A stretch of DNA of 64,000 nucleotides, taken from assembly GCA_023333565.1 (NCBI GenBank), contig JAJKFH010001371.1:186001-250000 (forward strand), read 5' to 3'. Positions 15,641-29,600 of the stretch are shown here, one piece after another. Source of the stretch: Puffinus mauretanicus. Lineage: Eukaryota; Chordata; Aves; Procellariiformes; Procellariidae. Within the stretch, counting starts at the first letter, position 1. Each line of letters starts with the position of its first letter. The notes beneath the pieces are model-generated. The model searched no databases and was not told the DNA's origin. It saw nothing but the letters and a program-made list of their open reading frames with translations. The position numbers and the translations under genes are program-made.

Positions 15641-18600
15641 CTCTCCTTTGCTGCTGGGGATGCCTGGATGTAACCGCGGCAGAAAAGCTGGGAGGAAGGC
15701 AGAGATGGAGCGGGTTGGACCCGCCCCAGCTGAAGCAAACCTGGTGCACCAAGCTAAAACCCAGCAGGAGGAGGCACCTGGTCTTGCTGCAGCATCTGTC
15801 GCCATAAGAAACCTTGTGGAGTCTGATTTTATGCTAAACTTCTTTAACCATTATCATTACAACCATGTAAAACACAGCATCAAATACTCTGGACAGTCTG
15901 TTTGGATCAGCATAAAAAGGAATAATTGACTTTTTTTTTTCCCCAAAAAAATTCCTTACAAAAAAACCCACAAAAAAAAACCAAAGAAAAGAAAAGCACA
16001 GACATAAAAATGTTTTTTTTTGAAGTAATAATTATAATACATTAGAAAGAGTCTCGGAGGAAGCGTTCCACGCTGTAAACAAGAATAGCAATTAAAAAGA
16101 AAAGCAGATGGCAGCCGGGCTCTCAAAGTGCACGGCCGAGAGACCCTGACCTTGACCCCCGTCCCACGCCGGAGCCGGTCCCCAGCGCCGGTCCCTGTGG
16201 CCCCTGCCGCCCGCCGGCGCCGCAGCCACCCAAAGTGCTCAATTACAAACCAAAATAAAAAACCAGCCCAAACCCGCAGCGTTGGTCTTTAAAGCTCCAC
16301 GGAGGGCAGCGAGGCGAGCGCCGCCCCAGGGCTGCGAGGGCCAGGATGGGGGAGCTGCTTTCCTGAGTTTGCCCGCGGTCAGAGCGGCTTTTGCTACGGG
16401 GCTGAGGCCGCTGTAGAAGGCTGGGACAGGGGTGGAAGTGGCTTGGGCCATTATCTGTCCTGCTGAGCTGCCACCCTCGCCCTTCTTCCCCCCCTGTCCC
16501 CAGCGGGGCTATCCCTATCCCTATTCCCTGCCGCCACCGACCCGCCACAGCCACACCTTCGTCTGCAGCCAGAGGCAGAGGAGGAGAGAGGATCGGTCAC
16601 CTCCTGGTAGATCATGCTTTGATGTGCTGAAGGGAGAGCATCACTCCAAGGAAAAGCAACGCACGTTGCTGGCTCCCAGCCAGCGCGGGCCACTTTGCCC
16701 CAGGAACTCTTCCCAAACCTGCCGGCTTTCAGGGGCTGCAGGCTGGGGAAGAGCTGCTTAGGTGGCACAGTGAGGTGCTCAGAGACTTTCCCAGCAAGAA
16801 GCACACTGGTGGGAACAGGGAGCCTGTGTCTGCTTGGTCCAAAAGTCACTGACACCAGCTGGTGGCTTCCCCCAGGCTTGAAGGTGACCGAGGACCTTGC
16901 TGCTCATTCCTGTTAGGGCTTGGAGGGCAGGAACCCCCCCCAAATTCTTGTTGAACACTATGCAGCAAACACCACGCAATGGGTACTGTGCATTTGACAG
17001 CTCTCCAAAATTAGAGCAAACCACCTTTGAAAATGTCAATACTGCAAAACATCCCAGACACTCGCTGGGAGAGGAGTTGGGGCGCATGTGCAACACATCG
17101 TGCAAAGACTGTGTGCCCGAAATGAGGGGGAAAAGGTCAAAACGAAAGGAAAGAGGTCTCGGCTGTTGCATGCGTGACCCAAACGCTCAGACGTGTTAGC
17201 AGGAGTCCTATGCGTGCTTCAACGAGAGGACAGACCCCCAAGCTACAGCAACCAAGTCAAGAGGTGACCACCAGCCCTCAGATGCTTCTTGTTGCTTCCC
17301 GGCGAGCTCCAGCGGCCAGTGGGCTGCTGGCGAAAGGCAATCGATACCTGTCCTGAAATACCGCCCAGGTATTTTAACACACAAATAGGTTTAACTACTG
17401 CATGGTTACTGAAAAACGTACTCTAAATTAAAACCAATTCAAGCTCTGTTGTCCCAGAAAGGACCCGTGGTGTCTCAAAACACAAATACTGAACATTCAT
17501 ACAGCACTCCTGACTTCACAGCACCCCTGCGAGGTAGCTAATAGGGTTGTCCCTGCTTTGCGGAGGGAGAGGACGGGCGAGGTTGGAGACGCAGCAGAAG
17601 AGGGGGTCTCTGACAGCGTGGGGATTGCAACAGAAGCTGAGGGTGCCGTGGTCTGGCTGGCTACATCCAAAGCTGTGCTCCCTTCGATCTCTCCCTGCTG
17701 CTAACACAAACCACCAAACGCACACAAGAAGGAAAAAAAAAAAAACCAAACACCTGATAAAACGCCACAGAGTAATTTAGTGGAAGTTTTCTGCTGGGCT
17801 TCCAGGTAGGCTTCAGATCAGGTTACGCTACTGAAGCAGCCGGTGAGATAAAAAACAGTTTTCAAAGTCTCCTTGAAGGAACTTTTGCCCAGGGTCTCCA
17901 CGGAAGGGATGGGAAGCCCACCTGCAGTCCCACTTAAGGTGGCATCTGCAGCCACCCCTTCTGGACAGCAGAGGCAAACAGCACATCTGGAGCAGTTTAT
18001 TTCTGCTGCTTCCATTGATCTTCCTTCCTGATGAAGTCCCTTCGCCTGTAGGGGTGAAGCAGATACTGGGAACAGGCGTTTGGACCAGCTCTTTCAGCGG
18101 GGTGAGCTGTGCCCAGGTCCCTGCGCACCTCCAGCCAACGCTTTGGGCTGTGCAGCAGGAACACCCTGGGATGGGGAGGAGATGGACAGGCCACCAGGAC
18201 TTGCTGCGTGAAGGGCAAGTGGGCATGGGGGCACCCATCATGTTAACTCCTCAGCAGTGGGCTGTGGTGATGCTGATGCTCTACAGCACCATCTTCCGAA
18301 CCTCGTGCCCAGGTTTCCTTCCTTGGTTGGTGACTTCTGGGTGGGCTAAACCAGAAGGGCTGAGATCAGGTTCTGGGCAATGTGCTCCCCTTCCCACCTC
18401 CTATGCTCTTTCCACCCCGACACTTGCTCAACGTTAAAAGCGGGTTTCAGCTCGGGCACTGTGATCAGACACCGTCACACCTCCAGCAGCTTGCTAGCGA
18501 CGGCAGGAGGTCTCCCCAGGCCCCTCTTCCCGTTCAGCCAACGGAGAGGCAGCGAGCCCGCTCGCCGCCCCGGGCCTGCGAGGGAAGGGCCAGCAGAAAG

Positions 18601-19342
18601 GCCACTCGCCCCAAGAGACCAGGCTCAACCTTCATCGCCGTCCCTGTCACCTTGGAAAGAACCACCCTGCGGGCGGTCCCCCACCGGGGTCACACCCAGG
18701 AGACCCCCCGTGACCCACCAGCTGTGAAACCTCCCCGCCGGGACACCAGCCACCACCGCCGGAGCCGGGCAAGGCCGGGCACGGCTCTCTGGAATTGCAC
18801 AGAGGAGGCAGCGGGCTGCCCGCGCCCTGCCGGGATGCCATGGCCCTGCCTGAAAATGCTGCTGCCTACAGCTGCGGGTCTGGGAAAAGAAATGAAGATC
18901 TGGTGCTACAAAGGCCTTTGAAAGCAACGCCGTAGCTGCACTGGTCGGGCATTTTAAAGAAAGCATTTCGGACTCCTACGCCTTGCGCCCGCTGCCACGG
19001 CCACGGGTGCCCAGAGCAGACGGGAGCAGAAGAAAACACGCAACACATTCACCAGCCCTGCCTCTCCCCCGACACGCGACGAGGCTCAGGGAGCTTCGAG
19101 GAACAAAAAATGAAAGCGTTTTTCCAATTTGTCCATAGGAAAGATGCAAACCCAATTTGCTGGTGCCTCCTGGCACCGCTCCATCTCCTCGCCGGGCGCT
19201 CGTACCAAAGCACAGCTCGACAGGCGGTGGCTGCTGTGCTGCCACCCCGACACAGCCCTGCTGAAAGTGGGGGGGGTCCCGAAAACGGGGTGAGGGTGCT
19301 GCTCCAGCACCCGCTTCCTCTCCCTCGCCTCCCCCATCCCCA
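15641..19342 (-). other. Intergenic DNA and probable 3' UTR of the USP6NL-like gene
   Basis: The stop codon of the minus-strand gene is at 19343-19345, so its 3' untranslated region must occupy the adjoining bases to the left. Its length is not fixed by sequence alone. A second GC-rich patch lies at about 16130-16230 and A/T homopolymer runs lie at about 15929-16022. No other gene is recognised. Confidence 0.5.
17996..18001 (-). promoter_or_regulatory. Candidate poly(A) signal AATAAA for the USP6NL-like gene
   Basis: TTTATT on the plus strand reads AATAAA on the minus strand, about 1.34 kb past the stop codon. It is the first canonical hexamer I noticed downstream. Other variants could be used, so this is a candidate only. 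Confidence 0.3.
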
Positions 19343-20643
19343 CTAAAACGTCACCGACTTGGGCAGCTTTGCCAGGGGAGGAGAGCCTGAAAGGAAACTG
19401 TTCTCCGAGCGAGATTTGGCAACCTGCGGCGGTAATTTTGGTTTGGGGCTCAGGGGGGGTCGTGGGCCTTTCAGTGCGTTTAATGGTTTCTGGAGGCTTT
19501 TTTGGGCATCTACCTCCTCCGGGTCCAGCGCAAGAGGTGGTGGCATGGAGGTGGCAGGCAGGGGACGTCCAGTCTCCGGCAGAGGCAATGCCACCTGCTT
19601 TCTGTTCGAGAAGTCCTGCTCCGTCGCGTGGGCCAGGTGGAGGGGAGTGGTGGTTTTGATAACGGCGTAGGGGCTGTTCCCCTCCGCCGCGGGGGACGGG
19701 GACCGCTGGGAGGGGCAGCCCTCGCCCAGCCCCGCCGCCTCCGTCTGGCTGCCGGGCAAGAGGGGCACGCTGCCGCCCGCCAGCCCCTGCGCGGGCAGCG
19801 CGCCCAAGCCCTCCGGCCAGCGCGCGGTGCCGGCCGTGCTCCCCGGCCCGTTCTGCTGCAGGCTGGCGAGCTCCCCTGTGGATGCAGCTTTGGATGCCAA
19901 GCCCTTCAAGTCCGTTTTGGCCAGCAGCGCCGCTCTGCAGCGCTTCTCGGCCGTCTCCTCCCCGCGCTCGCTCTCGGGGGAGCCGTCGTGCTGCGACGCG
20001 CCGGAGAGCCGCCGCCAGCCGCCTGGCAGAGGATGAGGGGGTGCATCGAGCGCTTTCTCTTCGCAGGGGGAAGACGCTTGCTCTCCCGCCGGCAGGGCAG
20101 CAGGATCTGGCTGCCGTACCGCATGGTCTGTAGCGGAAAGCTCAGCGGTGCTCGAGTCGAGAGGACTCGGCGTGTTTTGGAGAGAGGAGTCCGAGGAGCC
20201 GCGCTCGGCCGGGGTGGGGAGGGAGACTGACTCGTGGTCCACCATGGCACGGCTGGGAGCGAGGAGAGGCTGCCCCGGAGGCAGGGCCGTGGGCAGGAGG
20301 TGATGATGGGCCTGCGTCTCGCTTGCCTTCAGGAGAGACGGCGGCTGCCCGTCCCCGGTGGGCTCCCCCCGACCCTCCTCTCCCGGCAGCCCCCCTCCAG
20401 GAGGATGCAGGTGGACGTCTGTCGCTTCAGCTGCTCCGCTGCCCTGGGGGGTGGGAGTCCTCGCCTCTGCCGCCGTCGTTTCTCCCGGCACCCTGGGGCC
20501 CCTGTGGGGATGGGGCTCCCTGTCCAGGGGGTGCTCGCCCACCCGGCCGTTCTGGCCATTGGCCGCCACGTTGGCCTTCACGGCTACGGGGTTGAGGGAG
20601 AGCTCCAGGCCCAGGGGTTTCCGCGGGAACTCCTCAGGCTTTG
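19343..20643 (-). CDS. USP6NL-like last coding exon, Pro/Ser-rich tail and stop
   Basis: Acceptor TTCCAATGCAG is followed by CA, which completes Ala359. The exon opens [20 protein letters not shown], where KPLG recalls the KKPLGQLPPE segment of USP6NL. It runs 432 residues to TAG at 19345-19343. The tail is rich in Pro, Ala, Gly and Ser with no folded domain. It contains [17 protein letters not shown] and a C-terminal LPKSVTF. I see no PxxDY motif of the kind that binds the EPS8 SH3 domain. The coding strand is GC-rich, which generates long shadow frames opposite (for example 19502-20230 on plus). Confidence 0.88.
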
Positions 20644-23600
20644 CTGCATTGGAAGCAGAGAAAACAGAATGAAACCCAAACTCTGCATCAGTTCATTTCT
20701 GCATCCGGCACGCCCCGAGGGCGGGGAAGGCAGATGCTGCACCCTGCAGTGCCAGCCCTTCTGGCTGCCCCGGCTCCCAGCCACGCCAGAGGGACGCTCT
20801 GGTCCCCAGGGGACACGGGTGCCACCGGCCGCTCCCGCCGGGCTGCCCGCCTTCCCCTCTACCCACCTGGCGGGGGGAGGTCGAACTTCATCTTGCGCAG
20901 CTCCGTCATCGACACCTGCAGTTGCTCAATGACGGCATCGTCCTCGTACTGCAGGGAAGCGGCAATTTTCTCCTGCAGAAATTCCCGTAAATCTTCCAGA
21001 GTCATCTTCAGCAAGCGCTCTGGGGGATGGTAGAAAGGAGTAATGGCAGCGGCACGGCCACATTGCAGGGTAGAACAAGTGTGGGTTGCATTGCTTTGGT
21101 TTTATCTGGGATTCTGCGCTGCTGTTCCCACTCCGGGGTGGGACAGCCCGAATGTTTTTCCCTCTCTCCCACTGTTGCTCGGGGTTGTCGAGACATTTAC
21201 GTGTCTCTGCCACCTCTGGGCAGTAGCTCAGCAATGGCAGGAGGATGGTGGGGCTGGGACCTATGCTGACCGGGATGCAGGTTTTGGGCCATTTCTGCAA
21301 GTTCTCACCAGTACCTCTAGGAGGAGAAAAAGCTCCACGAGATAGACCCCGAGCGTCAGACGGAACAGCGGCTGCTGGCAGCCACCACCGCCAGCCAGGG
21401 ATGCCAGCCTGCACCAGCCAGCAGGCAGGGATGCAGGCAGGGATGCTGACCCACGCCAGGGACGCAGGCAGGGATGGGATGCAGGCGGGAACAGGATGCA
21501 GACAGGGATGCTGATCCACACCACACATTCCTCAAGGAGGAGAGATGATGTCACAGCCTGGCTGCCTGCCAGTTTCCCAGTCTTTGCAAACAAACGGGAT
21601 ACTTGAAGATGTATTTCTGGATAGCCTGTTCTTCATTCAACTGAAGGAAGAGCAGGGTGGCTGTTTGCAGAAGCCAACACACGCAGTCCCATAAATCCCA
21701 CTGCCCCACAGGTTCCCAGCGTGCAGTATCAGCATCGCTCCTGTCCCAGATTAAAGACCTAACAGGGCAACAAAGCAAGGCCGCTAGCTTATGGGAGCGG
21801 AGGGGTTCAAAGTCCCAAAGATCTCGAGGTAGAAACATCACTGCCTTAATGTTATGTAAGAAACCCAGGTTTTGGATGTTTTAGAGTATATTAATGGATT
21901 TATTTCTCCCTCTACAGCCTTTTCAGCTGAACTGCCACATAGACCTTTGCAGACAGATGGGTCGCTGGCTGCATTGCCCCTAAAAGCACGCTGATAAAAG
22001 ATGTGGGGCGCAGCACGCAGGAAGAGGCAGCTGGGAGCGTTTCAGGTGGGGTTTGCTGTGCGCCGAGTGCAGGATTTCAACCCTGGTGGCATCTCATTTC
22101 CTCCCCGGACCCTCAGCACAGGACTGTGCCTTCTGGGGCCAGCCCAGGGCACCGAGCAGGCTAGCAGTGGCCAGCAAGGCTTGCGGGTCGGCAGCACAAG
22201 GGTGGCCCCGCACGGTGCCACCTCTGCCATACGAGACGCGCTCTGCTGGGACCTTACTTTTGTGCAGCTTGAGGATGGTGTAAGCCATGGCCGTCAGCAC
22301 CCGCTCTCCTTCCAGGATGTAGATATCCCACAGGCGCAAGGTGAGGGTGAAGGGGGTCTGTTTCAAACACACAAACAAAAAACCAGCTTGTTAGCAGCAC
22401 ACTCATTAGCACTGATGGACGGGATGATGATACAGAGGCTGGCAGCATCACTACGTCCCCTCGCACCAAAACACACAACAGGACAAGGCATTGGATGTCC
22501 AGGATTCATCTACAACACAAAAACCTATTTTATCGTCCATGGTTCTGCCTTAAAGCTAACACACTTGGATGGCTGGGAAAGTACTTAAAACCCGGCCGTG
22601 AATGCAGAAAAAGGAGAAACTTTCCACACAAGCATACTAGCACATGGATTCCGCTACCCCAGAGGGAGCATCATCATCTTTCAGCCTTGCGGGTGCACAA
22701 AACCACTCCTGTATCCAGCCAAGTTGCCCAAACAGATGAAGGGGGATAGGTCTGAAGGCCCAACGGTGCTTCACTAAGCATTAAAAAATCACTCCTTTGG
22801 TGCCTAGAGAAGTGTCTTCCTTACACACAGGATTATTTCTGCTAGAAGAATCTCTGCAAGAGGTTTTTCATTTACACCCGGACCCAATCTGACAAACAGA
22901 AGTGAACTGACATCCAAAATGATGGAGCAGCCCATCATCTCCCAGCAAAGATTTAAGGCATATCACAACGCAGAAATTAATACTAGTCCTACTGTGACAT
23001 TTAAGTTCAAATTTAGGATGCTGCGCTTACTCTCCAGAGTTTGGCACACCTGGCCGTTGCAGCTCTTTTACCACATGTTGCTGCAGTTAAAGGGATTTCG
23101 CATTTTATACAGCTTTTGGTGACAGACTGCAAAGCAGTGAGTTCCCTCTCAAGGGGAAGAGGTCGTCCGCTGGTTTACAGGAGACGGGGCAGCAGAAAAT
23201 TGAGACACAAATGTCCTAAACATTAGCAAGTCTGGATCTTGCGTTCAAGTGTGCAAGCACAACGCTGTCCCTAAAAATGAAGTAGTCTTGGCTCGGGACT
23301 GGCAAATTAGCTCTGGACAAATCAGGGTAATTTTCTCACGCTTTCATGTGTCTGCAGTGCCCAGCCCGCTCCTTTGCCTGTAGCTGCTGCAGTGCTATTT
23401 GTACAGGCTTGCGCCTCCAGCTCTTCTTCTCCCTACGCTGTTTCCAGAGCCAAAGTGAGGTTAATTGCCTTTGCAGCAGTGCCAGTGGGCAAGAGAAAGA
23501 TCTCTCCCGACTTTGAAGCTTATACCGCTGCTGCCGAGCCATCTCCCAGCGACCGCTTGTGAAGAGGCAGCAGGAATTCGCTTGTCATCAGTGACATGCA

Positions 23601-26600
23601 GTTATTTTTAGCTTCTCCCTTATTAATTCTTTTGCCTTATGAGAGTGTGCGTAATATCCCACCTTATAAAATATTAACACCTTCTTCAAATCATGATACT
23701 TTTTCAAAAAACCAGGCAGATTAACCATGCACGCAAGCGGCAGAGCAGCACACAACCCGCAGAGCATCCTCACCCGGTCAATGAAACACTGCAGGAACCA
23801 CTTGGTCGTGTAAATCCCCGTAGTCATCTGCTCCTTGTCCTAGGAGAAGACAGAAAAGAGAGACGGGCCTTTCACCAGGCTGGCTGCTGGAGGTTCAAGC
23901 AACTCACGGGGCTTTTGGGGAGGTTGGCTGGTTGGTTTATTAATGCTGGGGTCTGGGCTCAGGATCTGGCTGCGGTTTGTCTCCCAGCAAAACCCCGGCT
24001 TTAAATACCGAAGTTGAAGCCCTGCTTTGGCCTTTTGCCCAAGATATTCATTGAACCTGGTCCTCGACGTGGCCAGACTTCAGCCACAACTTTGGAGAGG
24101 GATTTCTAGGAGAAGCTTTTCTGGCCTAGTATCTACTCCAGGGATTTACAAAAACCTCCCAGGAACCCAAACCACGCCCTCCTTGCAGACTACCATTCCA
24201 TAGCAATTCCCATGCAAGCCTCTCGGAGCACCACAAAAATGATTAACCCCAAGTACCCCACGGGTAAATCCAGACCTGCACAGTCAAGCCAGCTTTGCTA
24301 ACACTACCTCATTTGCAAGGCATGGCTGCTGCAGGAGCAGGACAGCCTGGCAGGCGAAGGAAAACTCTTAAAAACCTCACCAACATCACCCCAGTCTATC
24401 GCTTTTCCATCCCTGTCTGGCGCCTGGTGCAGCGCTCGCACGCAGCTTTGTTTCTTCTGGCCCGGCTGATGGCGTGGCACGGCTGGCGCTGGGATGCACA
24501 GCGCCCTGCACGTGCACAAAGTTGACGTGACCATTGCTGCAAAGCCAGCAAAGCGGCGGGGATGGGAAGAGAAAGAAGCCCATGGGATTAACGGCCAGCT
24601 CCGGTCTTTGCTTTCAGCTGGTGCCGGGCACCTGCAAGCCTGGGGAGCCTTTGGGAGGCAGGAGGCACCAGCAGCTTTCAGAGAGTTATTCCCACCCTGC
24701 CCGCCCAGGTTTCCCCATGCCTGTGGCTATAATTGAGTGAAAACCTGTCCTGGCTCTGTTTCACTTATACAGCCAGGGCTGGCTCATTTGCAGCGCGAAG
24801 CAAGAGCTGTTGCACATGATGGCAACATAAACAGCTTTTCCTGGAGCCGGGCCACCGAGCATAAGAAACCTTCAGGAGCCTGGCCACTGAATAACAACTG
24901 TCTACAGCAAATGCAAGGGGAGACAAGGGGGGAAAAAAAGGGAGCAGGTGTTGCAAAATAGTCGCCTAGGCGTTAGACTGCAGTCGATGTGTCCTGTGGA
25001 TGCTTCTCCAGCCACCAAATGGGCTTGTACCATCTGCTAGAGAGAAAAACAACTGGACGTGCCCAAGCACCAAAACACAGCAAATCTTACACGCCTCCTG
25101 TCTTTAAACAGCAGCAAAGCCGTTAAATGCAAGCACTTGGGGCTAATTAAGACTCCAGACAGGCCAGCATCACCCTTCAGGCTTTGCAGCTGGTGTAAGA
25201 ACACAGCCCCGCCTCGCTGCTGTACGCGACAGCTCCTCTTGCTGCAGGCTCCGTGAGCCTTCCTGCCTGGCTCTCCTAAGGAAGCCTTCAGATTTTAGCA
25301 GCCCCTACACTAACGATGACCAGCAAGCAAATGATAACCATGCGCCTCAGCAAGATTCAGGCACCCCATTTAGCAAACGCTGTTTGCAGCTGAAGCAGTC
25401 CTACGCGGTTGGAAATATGTTCAGTGGTGCATCTATTTGGCAGAATACTACACTAATTGCTTTAGCATTAAAATGCGATATTAGTATGAGGAGACAGATA
25501 GCAAAGAGATACCATGTGCTTCTTCAGTTTGGGAAACAGTTTGCTTAAAATCTGCTCGTGGTGAGCCTGAAATCTCTGCAGCTTCGGGAACCCAGGAATG
25601 AAAAAACCTTAACAAGAAAAGAGGAGAGAAATAAAAAATAATCAGAAAAGCTCTGGAAAAGTCACGTGGGCAGCACAATTTTCTAGAAAGTCACCCCCTG
25701 CGCTGCCTGTTGAAGTCAGCTGGACCACAGTGCGCCCAGCTACCTCCCTCCAGAGCCCCCCCTTCACCCCATCTACATGAGCGACAGCACCCTCAGCACC
25801 AACCCCGGCTGGTGCTCCCCACCCCAGCCCCGCAGAGCAGACCCCCTCTCCTCCCCACCGCCGGCCCGCCGGAGAGCTGGCTTGGCCAAGACCCCTCTGA
25901 ACACACCTCGGTGCTTACCGAGAGAAAAGCTGAAGCTGTTTGAAGACCTCACTGTTTGTGCAGCGCCCCGTAATCTAGCAGGACACGCGTTTAAGACTGT
26001 CCACAGTTATCAAGCCATGAGGCTTAGCTCTCCGCTCATAAAATAATGCTCTGTGCATAGAATACTGCTAACCGCAAGTAAGATGAAAGGATCTTTAATG
26101 TGTTTGAAGTAAAACAATACAGCACATTTGGTGGAATTACATCTTCATAAAAACACAAGGGCACGTAGCTCGTGGCACGCTAAAAACGGAGCATTACATG
26201 ATGCTCTTGGATGTACTTCTGTGAGACTTCTTCAAAACTCGTAACCTTGAGTTAATTGATTGCCAAGGGCAAGGAAGATAGCACCTCTGTGAAAGTGTTA
26301 ATTACCAAATGCTAAAGCTCAGTGCCGATAAACCACATTTTTCTCTGATGAACTTGTCTGCCTCCAAGAGTGAAGTTCAGCTCCGTAGTCGGGTTGCGTC
26401 GGCACATAATTAAGCCTTACCCACTTTAAACAAGTATGTGAGGAGAAACGAGGCTCTACCGACCAACCCGAACAGCCTTCCCTCCCGTCAAGAGCCCCCA
26501 TCCGCACCCCGTTCCAGCCTTACCGTGCATGGCGTGCCGCTGGTTGGTCAGCAGCTGCGCCAGCGCCCAAAATGCATCCTCTTCATTTAAGTACATCAGG

Positions 26601-29600
26601 AGGATGGCTGCGATCTGGCTCATCCCTTGGCAGTAGCTCACCTCCTGCAAGAGCCAAAGAGGGGCACGCGTGTTGCCATGCCGTCGGACCCCACCATGAT
26701 GCTAAAGCTGCAGAAGCAGATCAGGCTGCCTGTGCTTCCCTCTCCTCTTTCAAGGTCTGTCCCATTTCAAAGTCTTGATTGTTTATGCCCAAATTCACAG
26801 CTTCCATATGTCTACAGCATCTACCATGTCACTGACTCACAGAGCAGTTTGGGTTGGAAGGGACCTTTGAAGATCATCTTGTCCAAGCCCCTGCCGTGGG
26901 CAGGGACATCTTTCACTGGATCAGTTTGCTCAGAGCCCCGTCCAACCTGACCTTGAACACTTGCAATGATGGGGCATCCACAACTTCTCTGGGCAACCTG
27001 TTCCAGTATCTCACCACCCTCATTGTAAAAAATGTCTTCCTTATGTCCAGTCTAAACCTACCCTCTTTCAGTTTAAAACCGTTGCCCCTTGTCCTGGCAC
27101 TACAGACCCTGGTAAAAAGTCTTTCTGTCTTTCTCACAAACCCCTTTTACATATCGAAAGGCTGCAATAAGGCTTCCCTGGAGCCTTCTCTTCTCCAGGC
27201 TGAACATCCCCAGCTCTCAGCCTTTCTTCAGGGCAGAGGTTCCAGCCCTCTGACCATTTCTGTGGCCCTCCTCCGGACCCGCTCGAGCAGGTCCTCCAGC
27301 GGGAGGCGAGGGGCTTGCAGGCAATGCGCCCCCCCCCGCCGCTCCCCCCACCAGCCCTGCTCGAGCCTGGACAGCGAGGGACAGAAACCCCAACACAAGA
27401 GGTGCCTGCAGCTACTTCAAGGAATAGGGGATGGGATGATAAACAGCATGTGGCTCCGATACTGTTTTGGATTCCTTCAGCCACATGAGCACTGAAGTAA
27501 TTAAAGAATAAATAAATCTGGTAAGCATTTATCTGTATGAGGGAAGGAAGGGTCTTTGTTTCCTTGACTACCCCCCCGAGCATCTTCTGTGCCTTCTGGG
27601 GTAATTGTCCCCTCCTGGAGATGGAGGCAGTAGGTTCAGCCGCTAATTTAGGCTTATTCTGCCTGTGCCCTTCAGCTAAAAATGACTGGTTCGCTGTAAT
27701 AAATCAGTGTTTTCAACAAGGATGCCATTCAGTCTATGACAAGAAGTCAGAACATGACGACTCTTCAGCCAGGAGGTTAGTCTTGCTGGAAAGCCAAAGG
27801 GCAATCCCTCACCCAAACCGCATCTGCCAGATGTCATTTACCAGGTGACAAAACGAACAAGGGAATGAAACAACTGTGCAAAGAGTCTTGTGCTGCCTGC
27901 GAGTCTTGCAGCTGTCTGTACAAACCAGTATTAGGACTTAAAATTGGAATTACCACTGGCTAAATGGGGGGGTGTCTATATATATATACACACACACAAA
28001 CACACATGTATACATATATAAATATATATAAAGCTTTTTTAAAATCTTTATATATATATATAAAGCACAACGCTATTCACTTTAACTGGACTAACTTACT
28101 ACTTACGGTGTTATAAACCGAGTATGCTGACAGGACATGGAAGAGCGCCTGTTGCCTGGGGAGAAAGAAGGATATTAAACACCCGAGCGCGAGGTCGTCA
28201 GCTTCGTGTGCACACCAACGCGCACGCACAGAGAGCAAAGGCTCTGGAAGCACCCAGCCAACGGGTACTTATGCCTTTTGCAAGGAGCAGGGCTCACAGA
28301 ACCAGAAAGCACCTTGATGGGCCCGTGGGATGGGACCTCTTCCTTCAGCGGGGAGTCACCAGCGGCCCCGCGGAGCGGGGCTGAATCAGCCTGCTCCATC
28401 AGGTGGTCTCCTGGAGAGACACGCACGTCCCCACACGCGCTGTGTTCGACACACCCGCTCTTCAGGTTTGGAGTGGTGGTGGGTTTTTAATAGACTTGCA
28501 ACCACCCAGGCATCAAGTGTTATACATCCTGGGGGAAAGCACTGCCACCGTTTTATTAGCAGGTTCCTTTCTCCTCACCCTCCTTGCCATCTAGACAGGC
28601 AGCGCAGGCTTCCTCGCAGACTGTACGTCTGCGCAGGGCAGCCAGGTGCGACTCATCCAAGTGACAAAGCCACTTTGTCACACGTCTCCAACCCCGTCTG
28701 TTGTGGAGACCGCGTACACCCCGTCCCACCCAGCTCCCGGCAGACCCAGCCCACCATCCCAGCCCATCATCCCAAACCAAGCCCACTGCAACTGCACCCC
28801 TGGCACCCTGGGGGACAAGGCACCGCAACGGGCGGATGCTTGGCTCAGGAACTGGGGCTGAACGTGGTCCAGTGTGGACCTGTCTGAAGAGAGAATCAGC
28901 AGCCCAACATCTGTGGGTCATACCATGTGCTGACGGTTTGTGGAGCAGGCAGAGATGGCTTTACTCTCCTGTGAGCTGCTCTGAGCCAGGGGGCTGGTGG
29001 CCACCCCAAGCCAGGGGGCTGGTGGCCACTCCATCCAGCCCACACCCACCGGCACCGATGCCCGAACAGCGAAACCTCCCGTACTCACTTCACTCCGTAG
29101 CGATCCCGAAACATGATGTGGTTTCGGAAGGTGCGGTTAACATCCAAATCTATCTGCTTGATTTCCGATGAAAAGCTCTTTGCTTGTTCTTTCATTTGCT
29201 GGAAGGGAGAGGGGCAGAGAAGAGGAAGGAGTCAGACACCACCTCAGCCCACGCCTCCCTCCACGCAGCGAGAGGGCACGCTTCCCGCAGCTGGTGAGCT
29301 GCACAGAGCTATCGCAGAGCGACTCGGGGACGCTGCCGTCTTGCAGCGAGCAATGATCTGCAGCCCGGAGGTGAATCCCCGGCCCCTCGGCTGTGCTGCT
29401 GGCCCAGGGAGAAGGGGACGACCCCATGCTCACACGCTACGACAGCGGCAGCTGCCAACCCAGCCTTCGCCCATCTTCCAACGCAGATACCGAGTTTTCA
29501 GAATCTAAAACCTTTACAATTAAATTCCGCTCTGATTTCTTTTGATTTCTTTGCAGTACCCCGCCTGGCTGTCATAAAGCATCGAGACCTCCATTGGCGC

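Noticed and set aside
18382..18921. 179-codon plus-strand frame rich in Pro/Arg
   Set aside because: GC-rich low-complexity translation with no recognisable domain. It lies in the probable 3' UTR/intergenic interval.
19502..20230. Open frame of 242 codons on the plus strand
   Set aside because: It lies entirely opposite the last coding exon of the USP6NL-like gene, which has homology at its start and a consistent splice phase. High GC explains the open antisense frame.
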